A DNA stretch of 64,000 bases from Coprococcus comes ATCC 27758 (GTDB lineage Bacteria > Bacillota > Clostridia > Lachnospirales > Lachnospiraceae), in NCBI RefSeq assembly GCF_025149785.1, contig NZ_CP102277.1, positions 1,178,001 through 1,242,000 on the forward strand, in the 5' to 3' direction. Of this stretch, positions 17,240 through 26,680 are shown piece by piece. The notes under the pieces are model-generated. The model was not told where the DNA came from and did not search any database. It saw only the letters and a program-made list of their open reading frames with translations. The stretch's first letter is position 1; each line of letters begins with the position of its first letter. The position numbers were made by a program, and so were the translations under genes.

Positions 17240-18436
17240 TTGTTGGAGATTTATTATAAAACATTACTTTACAAGAAGAATAAAAAAGCATATAATTCTT
17301 TTATAATATATTTAATAAAAGAGGGTAAGAAAACGGAAAATAAAGATAAAAAAAATATAACAAGAAAAAAAATAATTAATTATGTGCTAAACAATCATGT
17401 TACATCCAAGGCGGGAATCGCAAAAGAGTTAAACTTGAGTATGCCGACTGTGTTAGCAAATGTGAATGACTTGTTAGAAAAAAGGGTGTTGGAAGAAACT
17501 GGGGAATATGCTTCAACCGGTGGAAGGAAGGCAAAAAGTATAGGGATTAATAAGTCATACTGTCATGCAATGGGAATTTTGATTACAGCGAATCATATAG
17601 AAATGGTATTAGTAAATCTTGGAGATGAGATTATAAAAAAAGATCGCATCCGTTTAAAATTTACGGCAGAATTATCCTATTGTACAGAGGTGGCACAAAA
17701 GGTCAAAACTTTTCTTGAAGGCGAATTAGCGAAGGATACGCTACTTGGGATTGGAGTGGCGATTCCAGGAATTATTGATCAGAAAGAACGGATCGTTTTA
17801 AAATCCCATGCTTTAGGTATAGAGAATTATAGTCTGCGCTTTTTAGAGCAGGCTCTGGAAATTCCAGTATATTTTGAAAACGATGCTAATGCTGCAATGC
17901 TTGCAGAAAAAAAGCAAAAGTATCCAAATGCGATATATCTGTCTTTAAACCACACCTTAGGAGGTGCATTCTGCATAGATGGAAAGCTGTTTCGAGGGCA
18001 AAACCAGAAAGCAGGGGAGTTTGGTCACATGATACTCGTTCCCGGTGGAAGAAAGTGTTATTGTGGTAAATCAGGATGTGCAGATGCATATTGTGCTGCA
18101 AGTGTACTGACACAAGATAACAGGCAGTCACTGGATGCATTTATGGAAAAAATTGAAAGTGGTGATGAAAAAAATTTGCAGATATGGAATGAGTATCTGG
18201 ATCATCTTGCTGTTTTGATATCAAATCTGCGGATGGCATATGATATGGATATCATACTAGGAGGTGATGTGGGAGGTGTATTGTCAGATTATATGATACC
18301 ACTGGGAGAAAAAGTGATGGCATATAATGGCTTTGAGCATGATGTTTCATACTTGAAAAATTGTTCGTATAAGAAAGAAGCGTCGGCTGTTGGAGCCGCG
18401 AAATACTTTTTTACAAAACATATGGTAGAATTGTAA
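17240..18436 (+). CDS. ROK-family transcriptional regulator (NagC/XylR type)
   Basis: The winged HTH (KIINYVLNNHVTSKAGIAKELNLSMPTVLANV) is followed by a ROK sugar-kinase-like domain with VAIPGIID, ENDANAAML, the zinc motif GRKCYCGKSGCADAY and IILGGDVGG. The phosphate-1 DxGxT site is absent, as expected for a repressor rather than a kinase. The start is a puzzle: homologs begin near the codon at 17333, which here is ACG, preceded at the right distance by GAGGG. The only canonical upstream start in frame is a TTG at 17240 with no ribosome site. It precedes the polyol operon and probably regulates it. Confidence 0.8.
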   Translation: MLEIYYKTLLYKKNKKAYNSFIIYLIKEGKKTENKDKKNITRKKIINYVLNNHVTSKAGIAKELNLSMPTVLANVNDLLEKRVLEETGEYASTGGRKAKSIGINKSYCHAMGILITANHIEMVLVNLGDEIIKKDRIRLKFTAELSYCTEVAQKVKTFLEGELAKDTLLGIGVAIPGIIDQKERIVLKSHALGIENYSLRFLEQALEIPVYFENDANAAMLAEKKQKYPNAIYLSLNHTLGGAFCIDGKLFRGQNQKAGEFGHMILVPGGRKCYCGKSGCADAYCAASVLTQDNRQSLDAFMEKIESGDEKNLQIWNEYLDHLAVLISNLRMAYDMDIILGGDVGGVLSDYMIPLGEKVMAYNGFEHDVSYLKNCSYKKEASAVGAAKYFFTKHMVEL

Positions 18437-18608
18437 ATTTTTTGAACGAAGATAAGCAGTACACCGCATCTGGTGCGTAGGGTAAGGGGATGTTTAGTCT
18501 GTTGGAGTTAAAAGCGCCCACTGACAGGTTGCAAAGCGAATCCGGATGTCCGCTTTATATGTGTGAAAAACGAGAAGTTGTGTAAAATTAAAAAAAGATA
18601 TTATAGTA

Positions 18609-18653
18609 AAAAACGGAAAGAAAACAGTAACTACGGTTTCCTTTCCGTTTTTT
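18609..18653 (+). terminator. Rho-independent terminator
   Basis: AAACGGAAAGAAAAC pairs with GGTTTCCTTTCCGTTT, then TTTTC. It lies about 170 nt after the ROK gene and separates it from the dehydrogenase promoter. Confidence 0.8.
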
Positions 18654-18728
18654 CGCGTGTTAATTGTGAAAAATATACAAAAAATATATTTTGAAATTAT
18701 GAAATATATAAAAATATGAAAAAACATA

Positions 18729-18757
18729 TTGACAAATTGTGTTTACATGGTGATAAT
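18729..18757 (+). promoter_or_regulatory. Sigma-A promoter of the polyol operon
   Basis: TTGACA, a 17-nt spacer, GATAAT. It ends 66 nt before the dehydrogenase start, leaving an A-rich leader. Confidence 0.7.
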
Positions 18758-18823
18758 ATAATTACTTTGATAAAACATTTTATAAAACATAAAACAAAAC
18801 AACATAAAAAGGAGGAAACAATT

Positions 18824-19852
18824 ATGTTACAGCAGGTAATGACAAATCCAGGAGAAATTATTTTCAGAGAGGTTCCGGTTCCGGAGGTAAAGGAAAATCA
18901 GGTGTTGGTAAAGATTATGAATATTGGTGTTTGTGGATCAGATATTCATGTTTATCATGGAAAACATCCGTTTACAAAATATCCGGTAACACAGGGACAT
19001 GAGGTTTCCGGTGAGATTACAGAACTTGGAAAAAATGTCACAGAGTTTCATGTGGGACAGAAGGTGACGATAGAGCCTCAGGTATATTGTGGACATTGCT
19101 ATCCATGTCGTCATGGAAAGTATAATCTCTGTGAGGAATTAAAAGTAATGGGATTTCAGACGACAGGAACAGCATCTGAGTATTTTGCAGTGGATGCATC
19201 TAAAGTAACACCGATTCCAGAAGATATGTCCTATGAAGAAGGAGCTATGATCGAACCTCTTGCCGTGGCAGTTCATGGTGTAAAACAGATGGGCGATGTG
19301 GCTGGCATGAATATTGCAGTCCTTGGCGCAGGACCGATCGGAAATCTCGTGGCACAGGCAGCAAAAGGAATGGGGGCAGCGAAAGTGATGATCACAGATA
19401 TCAGTGATCTTAGACTGGCAAAGGCAAAAGAATGTGGAATTGATGTGTGTGTGAATACCAAAAATAAAGACTTCGGTGCGGCAATGCTCGAAGCATTTGG
19501 ACCGGACAAGGCGGATGTGATCTACGACTGTGCCGGAAACAATATCACAATGGGACAGGCAATTAAATATGCAAGAAAAGGAAGCACGATTGTACTGGTG
19601 GCTGTTTTTGCAGGAATGGCAGAAGTAGATCTTGCAGTGGCAAATGACCACGAACTTGACATTAAGAGCACGATGATGTACCGCCATGATGATTACATAG
19701 ATGGAATCAGACTGGTAAATGAGGGCAAAGTTCATTTGAAACCGCTCATCTCAAAGACATTTGCTTTTAAAGATTATCTGAAAGCATACCAGTATATTGA
19801 TGATAACCGCGAGACAACGATGAAAGTAATTATCAACGTCAGTGAAAAGTAA
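18824..19852 (+). CDS. Zinc-dependent polyol dehydrogenase (sorbitol/L-iditol 2-dehydrogenase type)
   Basis: A 342-aa medium-chain dehydrogenase. Catalytic zinc ligands are Cys37 (VCGSDIH) and His59-Glu60 (QGHEVSG); the structural zinc site is the four-Cys loop CGHCYPCRHGKYNLC. The NAD-binding motif is VLGAGPIG near 165. It should oxidise a sugar alcohol at C2 to a ketose in the cytoplasm. The start at 18824 has AAAGGAGG upstream; an earlier in-frame ATG overlaps the promoter. It is the first gene of an operon with a VOC protein, symporter and PfkB kinase, which suits a sorbitol-like substrate. Confidence 0.85.
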   Translation: MLQQVMTNPGEIIFREVPVPEVKENQVLVKIMNIGVCGSDIHVYHGKHPFTKYPVTQGHEVSGEITELGKNVTEFHVGQKVTIEPQVYCGHCYPCRHGKYNLCEELKVMGFQTTGTASEYFAVDASKVTPIPEDMSYEEGAMIEPLAVAVHGVKQMGDVAGMNIAVLGAGPIGNLVAQAAKGMGAAKVMITDISDLRLAKAKECGIDVCVNTKNKDFGAAMLEAFGPDKADVIYDCAGNNITMGQAIKYARKGSTIVLVAVFAGMAEVDLAVANDHELDIKSTMMYRHDDYIDGIRLVNEGKVHLKPLISKTFAFKDYLKAYQYIDDNRETTMKVIINVSEK

Positions 19853-19861
19853 GGAGTTCGT

Positions 19862-20254
19862 ATGGAAAATAAATATGGAATTGTCGGAGTTGCCCATGTC
19901 GGGCTTCCGACAAACGATTTACAGAAAACAGTTGAGTTTTATAAGAGTCTTGGATTTGAAGTGATTATGCAGTCTTATAATGAAAAAGCAGGGGAAAAAG
20001 TGGCATTTTTACAGATAAAAAATTACTGTATAGAGACTTTTGAAAATGGGCAGGCGGCAATGTCAGACGGTGCATACCAACATGTTGCACTTGATGTGGA
20101 AGACATTGAAAGTATGTATCAGAAAATCTGCAATGAAAAATACACAATTATTACAGACGGAATCGAAGAACTACCATTTTGGGAAAATGGTGTGAAGTTT
20201 TTTATGATTAAGGGACCAAATGAGGAAAGGATAGAGTTCTGTCAGAAACTCTGA
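19862..20254 (+). CDS. VOC (glyoxalase/bleomycin-resistance fold) family protein
   Basis: A 130-aa protein with two beta-alpha-beta-beta-beta modules. HVGLPTNDLQKTVEFYKSLGF starts the first and YQHVALDVEDIESMY the second; potential metal ligands are His at the start of each and Glu in the final NEERIEFCQ. Members include glyoxalases, isomerases and dioxygenases, so the reaction is open. In this operon it could be an epimerase or isomerase on the sugar. AAGGAG site seven bases before the start; 9 nt after the dehydrogenase. Confidence 0.75.
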   Translation: MENKYGIVGVAHVGLPTNDLQKTVEFYKSLGFEVIMQSYNEKAGEKVAFLQIKNYCIETFENGQAAMSDGAYQHVALDVEDIESMYQKICNEKYTIITDGIEELPFWENGVKFFMIKGPNEERIEFCQKL

Positions 20255-20272
20255 TAAAAATAGGAGGAACAT

Positions 20273-21637
20273 ATGGGAAGCGAAAACAAAAATGGAAAAG
20301 TACCGCTGATCAGTAAGATTGCATATGGGTTTGGTGATGTTGGATGTAATTTCAGCTGGATGTTCGTCAGTAATTTTCTGATGATATTTTATACAGACGT
20401 GTTCGGAATCAGTATGGCGGCTGTGTCAGCACTTATGCTTTTTTCAAGATTCTGGGATGCAATCAATGATCCAATCGTCGGGGGACTTACGGATAAAACA
20501 AAATCGAGATGGGGACGGTACCGTCCATGGCTGTTAGTAGCGGCACCAATTACAGCGATTCTTCTTGTTATGACATTCTGGGCAAGACCCGACTGGCCGC
20601 AGAATGGAAAGATCATTTATATGGTAATTACATATTGTCTGCTGGTTTTGGGATATACCTGTGTGAATATTCCATATGGAACCTTGTGTGGTGCTATGAC
20701 ACAGGATATTGATGAACGTGCAAAAATAAATACATCCCGTTCGGTTGCAGCGATGATTGCAATTGGTGTGTTAAATATTATTACAGTTCCACTGCTCAGC
20801 AAATTCGGCAGTCATAGTGCAAAGACAGGATATCTGACGGTTGCGGTTATATATGGATGTATTTTTACAGCCTGTCATTTCTTCTGCTTTGCGAAGACGA
20901 AAGAGGCAGTGATTACTCCGGAAAAAGAAAAAATTTCTGTAAAGATACAGTTGAAAGCAGTCATGCAGAACAGACCATATCTTCTTGCATTGGCAGGACA
21001 GATATTATTTGGATTTACATTGTATGGTAGAAACGCAGATATTCTGTATTACTTTACATATGTGGAAGGGAATGCCTCCTACTACACAACTTATTCGATG
21101 TGCATCATTATTCCTTCTATCATCGGGGCAGCCTGTTTTCAACCATTATTCCGCAAGTTGAATAACAAAGAAAGAACAGCATCTCTCTTTGCTTTATTTA
21201 CAGGAATTTCCATGTTGTCTATGTTTTTCTTCAATGCCAAAGAATCACCGGCTATTTTTTATGCATTATCTGGTCTCACACAGTTTTTTTTCTCTGGATT
21301 TAATACCGCAATCTATGCAATTATTCCAGACTGTGTGGAATATGGGGAGTGGAAAACCGGACTTAGAAATGATGGTTTTCAGTATGCATTTATTTCACTT
21401 GGAAATAAAATCGGAATGGCAGTTGGAACAGCACTTTTAGCAGGATTACTTGGAAAATATGGTTATATTGCAAATCAGACACAAAATGCAATTGTACTTT
21501 CAATTATGAAACATGCATTTACAACGATTCCAGGTGTACTGTGGATTGTGACTGCGGTTGTATTATTTTTCTACCGGTTAAATAAAAAACGTTATAACGA
21601 GATTGTGGAGGAACTGAAAAATGGAAGAAAAAGTTGA
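20273..21637 (+). CDS. GPH-family sugar:cation symporter (MelB-like)
   Basis: A 454-aa membrane protein with about 12 transmembrane helices. GPH hallmarks: KIAYGFGDVGCNFSW at the N-terminus, ISMAAVSALMLFSRFWDAINDPIVGG with the cation-site acids, DKTKSRWGRYRPW loop, and a later EYGEWKTGLRNDGF. It imports glycosides or polyols with Na+ or H+. It has a GGAGG site and lies between the VOC and kinase genes, overlapping the kinase by 17 nt. Confidence 0.9.
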   Translation: MGSENKNGKVPLISKIAYGFGDVGCNFSWMFVSNFLMIFYTDVFGISMAAVSALMLFSRFWDAINDPIVGGLTDKTKSRWGRYRPWLLVAAPITAILLVMTFWARPDWPQNGKIIYMVITYCLLVLGYTCVNIPYGTLCGAMTQDIDERAKINTSRSVAAMIAIGVLNIITVPLLSKFGSHSAKTGYLTVAVIYGCIFTACHFFCFAKTKEAVITPEKEKISVKIQLKAVMQNRPYLLALAGQILFGFTLYGRNADILYYFTYVEGNASYYTTYSMCIIIPSIIGAACFQPLFRKLNNKERTASLFALFTGISMLSMFFFNAKESPAIFYALSGLTQFFFSGFNTAIYAIIPDCVEYGEWKTGLRNDGFQYAFISLGNKIGMAVGTALLAGLLGKYGYIANQTQNAIVLSIMKHAFTTIPGVLWIVTAVVLFFYRLNKKRYNEIVEELKNGRKS

Positions 21638-22601
21638 TATCGTGGCATTGGGTGAATTGTTGATTGATTTTACGGAAGCAGGACACAGTCAGGATGGGAG
21701 AAAATTGTTCGAACAGAATCCCGGCGGTGCTCCGGCAAATCTTCTAACCGTTGCAAGCCACTTTGGGTATCGCACATCTTTTATTGGAAAAGTTGGAAAC
21801 GATATGCATGGTAAATTTTTAAAGAAGACATTGCAAAAGGAAGGAATCAATACAGATGCTATTGTCGAAGACCCGGGTTATTTTACAACGTTGGCATTTG
21901 TGGAAATTGGTGAAAATGGAGAACGGAATTTTTCTTTTGCAAGAAAACCGGGTGCAGATACACAGTTAAAAAAAGAAGAACTGGATCAGACATTAATTTC
22001 AGGTTGTAGAATTTTTCATTTTGGATCATTATCGCTGACAGATGAACCGGCAGAAAGTACAACGATTGAAGCGGTAAAAATGGCAAAAGCAGCGGGTGCA
22101 CTTATTTCCTATGATCCAAATTATCGCCCGTCTCTTTGGAAGAGCAAAGAGCATGCAGTGAAAAAAATGAGATCTGTCATAGAATTGGTAGATGTCATGA
22201 AGGTATCGGATGAAGAGAGTACTCTGTTGGCAGAAGCGAAAAGTTATGAGCAGGCTGCAGATCAACTCCTTGCCATGGGACCAAAGCTGGTTGCCATTAC
22301 ATTGGGAGAACAGGGCGTTCTTATGGCAACAAAAAGCAGAAAAGAAATCATCAAAGCATTTCAGATACATGCGGTCGACACGACTGGGGCAGGTGATTCA
22401 TTTTGGGGAGGCGTATTATGCAGTCTCCTTTCTATGAATAAGAATGTTGAAAAAATGGAATGGGAAGAAATCAAAAAGTGTGCTGTTTTGGGAAATGCAG
22501 TTGCTGGATTGTGTGTGCAAAAGAGAGGTGGAATCCCTGCGATTCCGACGAAAGAGACAGTGTTTGAATTTATGCTCAAAAAGCTTATCAGATGTTTGTA
22601 G
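21621..22601 (+). CDS. PfkB-family sugar kinase (fructokinase type)
   Basis: A 326-aa ribokinase-like kinase. Motifs: GELLIDF, the PfkB N-terminal GG in NPGGAPANLL, YDPNYRPSLW typical of fructokinases, and the C-terminal DTTGAGDSFWGG with its catalytic Asp. After dehydrogenation of a polyol to fructose this enzyme would give fructose 6-phosphate. The start overlaps the symporter's end, with GGAGG inside that gene, suggesting coupled translation. Confidence 0.88.
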   Translation: MEEKVDIVALGELLIDFTEAGHSQDGRKLFEQNPGGAPANLLTVASHFGYRTSFIGKVGNDMHGKFLKKTLQKEGINTDAIVEDPGYFTTLAFVEIGENGERNFSFARKPGADTQLKKEELDQTLISGCRIFHFGSLSLTDEPAESTTIEAVKMAKAAGALISYDPNYRPSLWKSKEHAVKKMRSVIELVDVMKVSDEESTLLAEAKSYEQAADQLLAMGPKLVAITLGEQGVLMATKSRKEIIKAFQIHAVDTTGAGDSFWGGVLCSLLSMNKNVEKMEWEEIKKCAVLGNAVAGLCVQKRGGIPAIPTKETVFEFMLKKLIRCL

Positions 22602-22744
22602 ACAATCTGAAGAAAAGTGCAACAACAAGAGCGTGCATATTTGCAAGCTTTTTTGAAAACTGTCGTTTGGTAAAATTTATTCTATTTTTAAAAGGTTTGC
22701 GATAAAATATGTTCTGTGAATCATTCACAGTATTGTATTTTGAG

Positions 22745-22782
22745 GAGGCTTCATTCATGGTGAGTGAAGTCTCTTTTATTTT
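22745..22782 (+). terminator. Terminator of the polyol operon
   Basis: GAGGCTTCATTCA and TGAGTGAAGTCTC form a hairpin with a TGG loop, followed by TTTTATTTT. It is about 145 nt past the kinase stop. Confidence 0.75.
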
Positions 22783-22864
22783 GCACTGTATAATGGAAAA
22801 AGTTTTGGTTGAACAGCAGTTGGAATAGTGAACGCATGCGTTCACATTTTATAACTAAGAAGTA

Positions 22865-23038
22865 ATGGATTGGAAAGAAAATAATCAAGAACTTATTGTA
22901 GTATTATTAACCTTTGATACAGACGAAAAAGGTGGAGATGGTGGGTTCAATCCTAATGCTACATATACCAACTGGCAGTGGCATTTAGTGAAAACAAAAG
23001 ATAAAAAGAATTGGGAAATAATCAGTTGGGGTTATTAA
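22865..23038 (+). pseudogene. C-terminal fragment of an unidentified protein
   Basis: A 57-codon open frame ending in NWQWHLVKTKDKKNWEIISWGY resembles the end of secreted or lipoprotein domains (the DUF4829 kind) whose last strand reads W-x-I-x-x-W-G. It has an ATG but no ribosome site and no upstream coding continuation, so it is probably a gene remnant. The rest of 22602-23256 holds the terminator above and AT-rich sequence without further genes. Confidence 0.4.
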
Positions 23039-23256
23039 TCGATTCCGGTTTGATGAATTCATGTGGCTTTTGAAATGGTAAAGTGATTTTATTTTACTTA
23101 TTCCGGAGCGTGGTATATACTAATAGGTAAAGTAAGTAACGCACAGATGTGACAAAATTGTCTTTTTAAATATAGACAGCCTTGTGAGGGGAACGCTGTA
23201 CGGTTAGGATACTGCATAAAAAGCAGGAAAGAATAACGAAAAACGGAGGAATTAAA

Positions 23257-24255
23257 ATGAAATTTCAAAAGCTTGGCAATACGGACATCGATGTTTCTGT
23301 GGTTGCATTAGGTACTTGGGGGCTTGGCGGCGGAAGTGTCTGGACAGACGGAGATTCTACAGTTGAGGACGCGAAGCGCCTGCTTGATATTTGTCATGAA
23401 CATGGCGTGAATTACATCGATACCGCACCGGTGTATGGCACAGGAGTAAGTGAGGAACTGCTTGGTAAGGCACTGAAGGGCAGAAGAAATGATTTTGTTT
23501 TGCAGACCAAATGCTCACTGAACTGGAGAAATGAGGGTGGTAATTTTCATTATGAACGAGACGGTTATACTGTTAACAATGACACCCGCGCATCAGCAGT
23601 GAAAAAGGACGTGGAAGACTCTCTGCGCAGAATGGGAACCGATTATCTGGATTCTGTTATCGTACATTATGTCTGCGGCAGCTTTCCGGTGGAGGAAACG
23701 GTTGGAGCTTTGGAAAATCTGGTTCGTGAAGGAAAGATCCGCACCTATGGACTTTCTAACAGTCAGCCGGCAGATCTGTCTGCATATCAGTCAGCCGGCG
23801 GAAACGTATCTGTTGTACAGGAATTTTTCAGTATTCTCTCTCCTTTCCATGGCAGAGAATATTTTGATCTGTGTAAAAAGTATAACACGGTATTTCAGAC
23901 CTATGGTGTGCTGGAGGAAGGATTTTTAACTTCTCCTGCCTTTATGGACCGTGAATTTGCAAAAACCGATATCCGATCCAGAATACCTTGGACAGATCCG
24001 GAGAAAAAAGAAGGACTTCGCAAGGCTTTTGAAATCTGGAAACCGCTTTGTGAGGAATATCATTGCAGTTTTGCAACGCTGGTAGAAGCTTGGGCACTAT
24101 CTCAGTATGACCGAATGAGTCTTCTGGTTGGAATGCGAAAAGCTTCCAGTGTGGAAGATACTGTAAAGTGTCTGGATATTAAGTTGCGTGCCGAGGACAT
24201 CAAATGTATGGAGGAAGCAGTAAAGACAATTCAGGTTGCGGTTTTGGACAAATAG
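23257..24255 (+). CDS. Aldo/keto reductase
   Basis: A 332-aa TIM-barrel NAD(P)H oxidoreductase. Tetrad residues are visible: Asp and Tyr in YIDTAPVYG (about 51-59), Lys in LQTKC (about 85) and His in VIVHYV (about 130). The LVGMRKASSVEDT segment near the C-terminus is the cofactor-phosphate loop. N-terminus MKFQKLGNTDIDVSVVALGTW is the AKR signature. Substrate unknown. AACGGAGG precedes the start. It appears monocistronic, with a terminator downstream. Confidence 0.9.
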   Translation: MKFQKLGNTDIDVSVVALGTWGLGGGSVWTDGDSTVEDAKRLLDICHEHGVNYIDTAPVYGTGVSEELLGKALKGRRNDFVLQTKCSLNWRNEGGNFHYERDGYTVNNDTRASAVKKDVEDSLRRMGTDYLDSVIVHYVCGSFPVEETVGALENLVREGKIRTYGLSNSQPADLSAYQSAGGNVSVVQEFFSILSPFHGREYFDLCKKYNTVFQTYGVLEEGFLTSPAFMDREFAKTDIRSRIPWTDPEKKEGLRKAFEIWKPLCEEYHCSFATLVEAWALSQYDRMSLLVGMRKASSVEDTVKCLDIKLRAEDIKCMEEAVKTIQVAVLDK

Positions 24256-24268
24256 AAAACTGAAAAGG

Positions 24269-24306
24269 TGGAAAGGATCGGGAGCGTGTATCCGATCCTT
24301 TCTTTA
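24269..24306 (+). terminator. Rho-independent terminator
   Basis: GAAAGGATCGG, loop, TCCGATCCTTTC, then TTT. Confidence 0.8.
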
Positions 24307-24339
24307 TCCGAGAATAGATAGCATGAAAGGAAAATAAGT

Positions 24340-25287
24340 ATGAAAGAACCTATGATGGCAGACAGCCATGAAATCACAGTTAGAAACTATAAGCAACCGA
24401 TGCGAAATCGTCTGATCATGATGCTGATTTGCATTGGGATTGCTCTTACATCATTTTTTGTTGTTTCCAAATGGGCAACTTCTGTCGAATCGTACCATTG
24501 GGTTATCAAAACGCTGAATGGATTGCAGAAAAAAGCACTTGGACTTTCCGGAACAGCAACCGCTCTTGCAACAGGTGCTGCAGCAATACCGGGAGAAGCC
24601 GCAACTCCGATCGCGAATAAGCTGGCAGATGTCGCAGGCTATATGGTGATCGTTTATGCAGTGATCATTGTTGAAAAATATTTACTGACTATCACCGGGT
24701 ATATTGCATTTAAAATCTTATTTCCTATTGGATGCGTGCTTCTGGCAACAGGCAACTTTTTGAAAAACGGATGGAAAGAATTTATCTACAGAATCGGAAT
24801 CAAGAGTATCATTCTGGGTGTTCTTTTGTGGGGACTGGTTCCTACCAGTGCATGGGTGACGAATATGGTAAATGAAACCTATGCAAAGTCCTATGAAGCT
24901 GATTTTACACTGGAAGATACGGAAGAATTATTAGATGAGGGAGATACCTCTGCAAACGCAGACAAGAAGGATGAAGCACAAGAAACGAAAGATAAAAAGT
25001 TTTCTTTCAGTGGATTTCTTAATAATGCGAAGGATAAGGTTGATGATGCGATTGATGCGGTAGGTGAAGTCGCTACAGAAAAACTCTCTGCTTTTGAGGA
25101 TGGATTAAACAGAATTATAGAGGGCGTGGCAGTGCTGCTTGTGACAACCTGTGCCATTCCGGTTCTGGTCATGTTATCATTTACCTGGATTCTGAAGGGA
25201 ATAATGGGTTTAAAAATTCCATCTATTACTCTTCAGTCAGTGCCAAGGGTTTCTGAAAGAAAAAGAAAGAAAACGGAAGAGAATTAA
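24340..25287 (+). CDS. Multi-pass membrane protein of unknown function
   Basis: A 315-aa protein with about four to five predicted transmembrane helices: 28-45, 100-122, 125-140, 150-172 and 258-282. An acidic, Lys-rich soluble loop (about 190-250, with EDTEELLDEGDTSANADKKDE) lies before the last helix; it contains an alternating amphipathic stretch (NAKDKVDDAIDAVGE). I do not recognise the family. It starts after the terminator of the reductase gene, with AAAGGAAAA upstream, and is followed by the MATE gene after 30 nt, so the two are likely co-transcribed. Confidence 0.6.
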   Translation: MKEPMMADSHEITVRNYKQPMRNRLIMMLICIGIALTSFFVVSKWATSVESYHWVIKTLNGLQKKALGLSGTATALATGAAAIPGEAATPIANKLADVAGYMVIVYAVIIVEKYLLTITGYIAFKILFPIGCVLLATGNFLKNGWKEFIYRIGIKSIILGVLLWGLVPTSAWVTNMVNETYAKSYEADFTLEDTEELLDEGDTSANADKKDEAQETKDKKFSFSGFLNNAKDKVDDAIDAVGEVATEKLSAFEDGLNRIIEGVAVLLVTTCAIPVLVMLSFTWILKGIMGLKIPSITLQSVPRVSERKRKKTEEN

Positions 25288-25317
25288 TTTTAAATTTTAC
25301 CGAAGGAGAGGAATGAG

Positions 25318-26640
25318 ATGACAAAAGATCTGACAACCGGGAAAATCATGCCGATTCTTGTGAATTTCACTGTGCCGCTTGTTTTGGGAAATCTGTTTCA
25401 GCTGACTTATAATGCGATGGACAGCATCATCGTAGGGCATTTTGTGGGGAAAGAAGCGCTGGCGGCAGTTGGTATCTGTAATCCGATCAGTACGCTTATG
25501 ATACTGTTTTTAAATGGATTATGTATGGGGGCAAGTATCCTCATGGGAATTCAGTATGGGGCAAAGGATTATAAGACTTTGCACAGGCAGATCAGTACAA
25601 CCATGTTGTCGGGAGTAGTTTTTTCATTTTTTCTGACTTTACTTTGCGTGGTATTTGCTGTACCGATCCTGCATCTGCTGCAGGTAGATGCATCGATTAT
25701 GGAGATGACGCGGCAGTATTTACGGATTATTTTTCTGGGACTAATGTTCACCTTTTTGTATAACTTTTTTTCCAGTACCTTAAGAGCTTTGGGAGACAGT
25801 GCATCGCCTTTGTATTTCTTAATTATCAGTGCAGTCCTGAATATATTCGGAGATCTGTTTTTTGTCATTGTACTAAAGGCAGGAAGCAATGGATGCGCCA
25901 TTTCAACAGTGCTTAGTGAGGCACTGTGCTGCCTGTTCTGTATTATTTATATACAGAAAAAAGTACCGATTCTTCGTCTGGGTAAGAAATGGCTGGTATT
26001 CGATTCACGTTTGCTGAAGAAAACAATTGCTTACGGATGGGCATCCGCCATGCAGCAGGCCACCGTGCAAATGGGAAAAATTGCGATCCAGGCGCTGGTT
26101 AATACGATGGGAGTTTCCGTGGCTGCAGCTTTTGCGGTGGTCAATCGGATTGATGACTTTGCAATTACACCGGAACAGAATATTGCCCATGCCATGACGG
26201 CACTTATGGCGCAGAATAAGGGAGCCGGAAAAAATGACCGCATGCGGGAGGGATTTCGTTGTGGGATGATTCTGGAAATTGTTTATGGAGCAGCTGTTAT
26301 GGTGATCTGCCAGGTATTTGCCGGAGAACTAATGGCACTTTTCGTAAAAGATGAGGAAGTAATAGGACATGGTGTCATTTATCTGCATCTGATTGCTGTG
26401 ATGTATATTCTTCCGGCCGTTACGAATGCAATTCAAGGATTCTTCCGTGGAATCGGAGACCTGAAGGTGACACTGATGAGTAGTTTTACCAATATGGCAG
26501 TCCGAGTCATTGCAGCAGCACCTATGATTTTGTTGTGGAACTTTGGAATTGAAGCGTTGCCATATTCCTATCTGGCAGGCTGGGGTGCCATGCTTTTGGT
26601 AGAAACGCCTTTGATGATTCGGATTTATCGTAAAAAATAA
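25318..26640 (+). CDS. MATE-family efflux transporter
   Basis: A 440-aa protein with 12 transmembrane helices in two MatE repeats. The start TTGKIMPILVNFTVPLVLGNLFQ, followed by YNAMDSIIVG, is typical of the DinF/NorM-like branch in Clostridia; the second repeat starts near 240 (YGWASAMQQATVQMG). It exports cationic drugs or metabolites against Na+ or H+. The start has GGAGAGGAA upstream. Confidence 0.92.
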   Translation: MTKDLTTGKIMPILVNFTVPLVLGNLFQLTYNAMDSIIVGHFVGKEALAAVGICNPISTLMILFLNGLCMGASILMGIQYGAKDYKTLHRQISTTMLSGVVFSFFLTLLCVVFAVPILHLLQVDASIMEMTRQYLRIIFLGLMFTFLYNFFSSTLRALGDSASPLYFLIISAVLNIFGDLFFVIVLKAGSNGCAISTVLSEALCCLFCIIYIQKKVPILRLGKKWLVFDSRLLKKTIAYGWASAMQQATVQMGKIAIQALVNTMGVSVAAAFAVVNRIDDFAITPEQNIAHAMTALMAQNKGAGKNDRMREGFRCGMILEIVYGAAVMVICQVFAGELMALFVKDEEVIGHGVIYLHLIAVMYILPAVTNAIQGFFRGIGDLKVTLMSSFTNMAVRVIAAAPMILLWNFGIEALPYSYLAGWGAMLLVETPLMIRIYRKK

Positions 26641-26680
26641 CAGGATTTAAAGAAAATATAAAATCGCTCAGGGAATGAGC

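Noticed and set aside
22602-23256. tRNA or small RNA gene in the 650-nt gap after the kinase
   Set aside because: No cloverleaf or T-loop sequence could be found; only a terminator and a gene fragment are supported.
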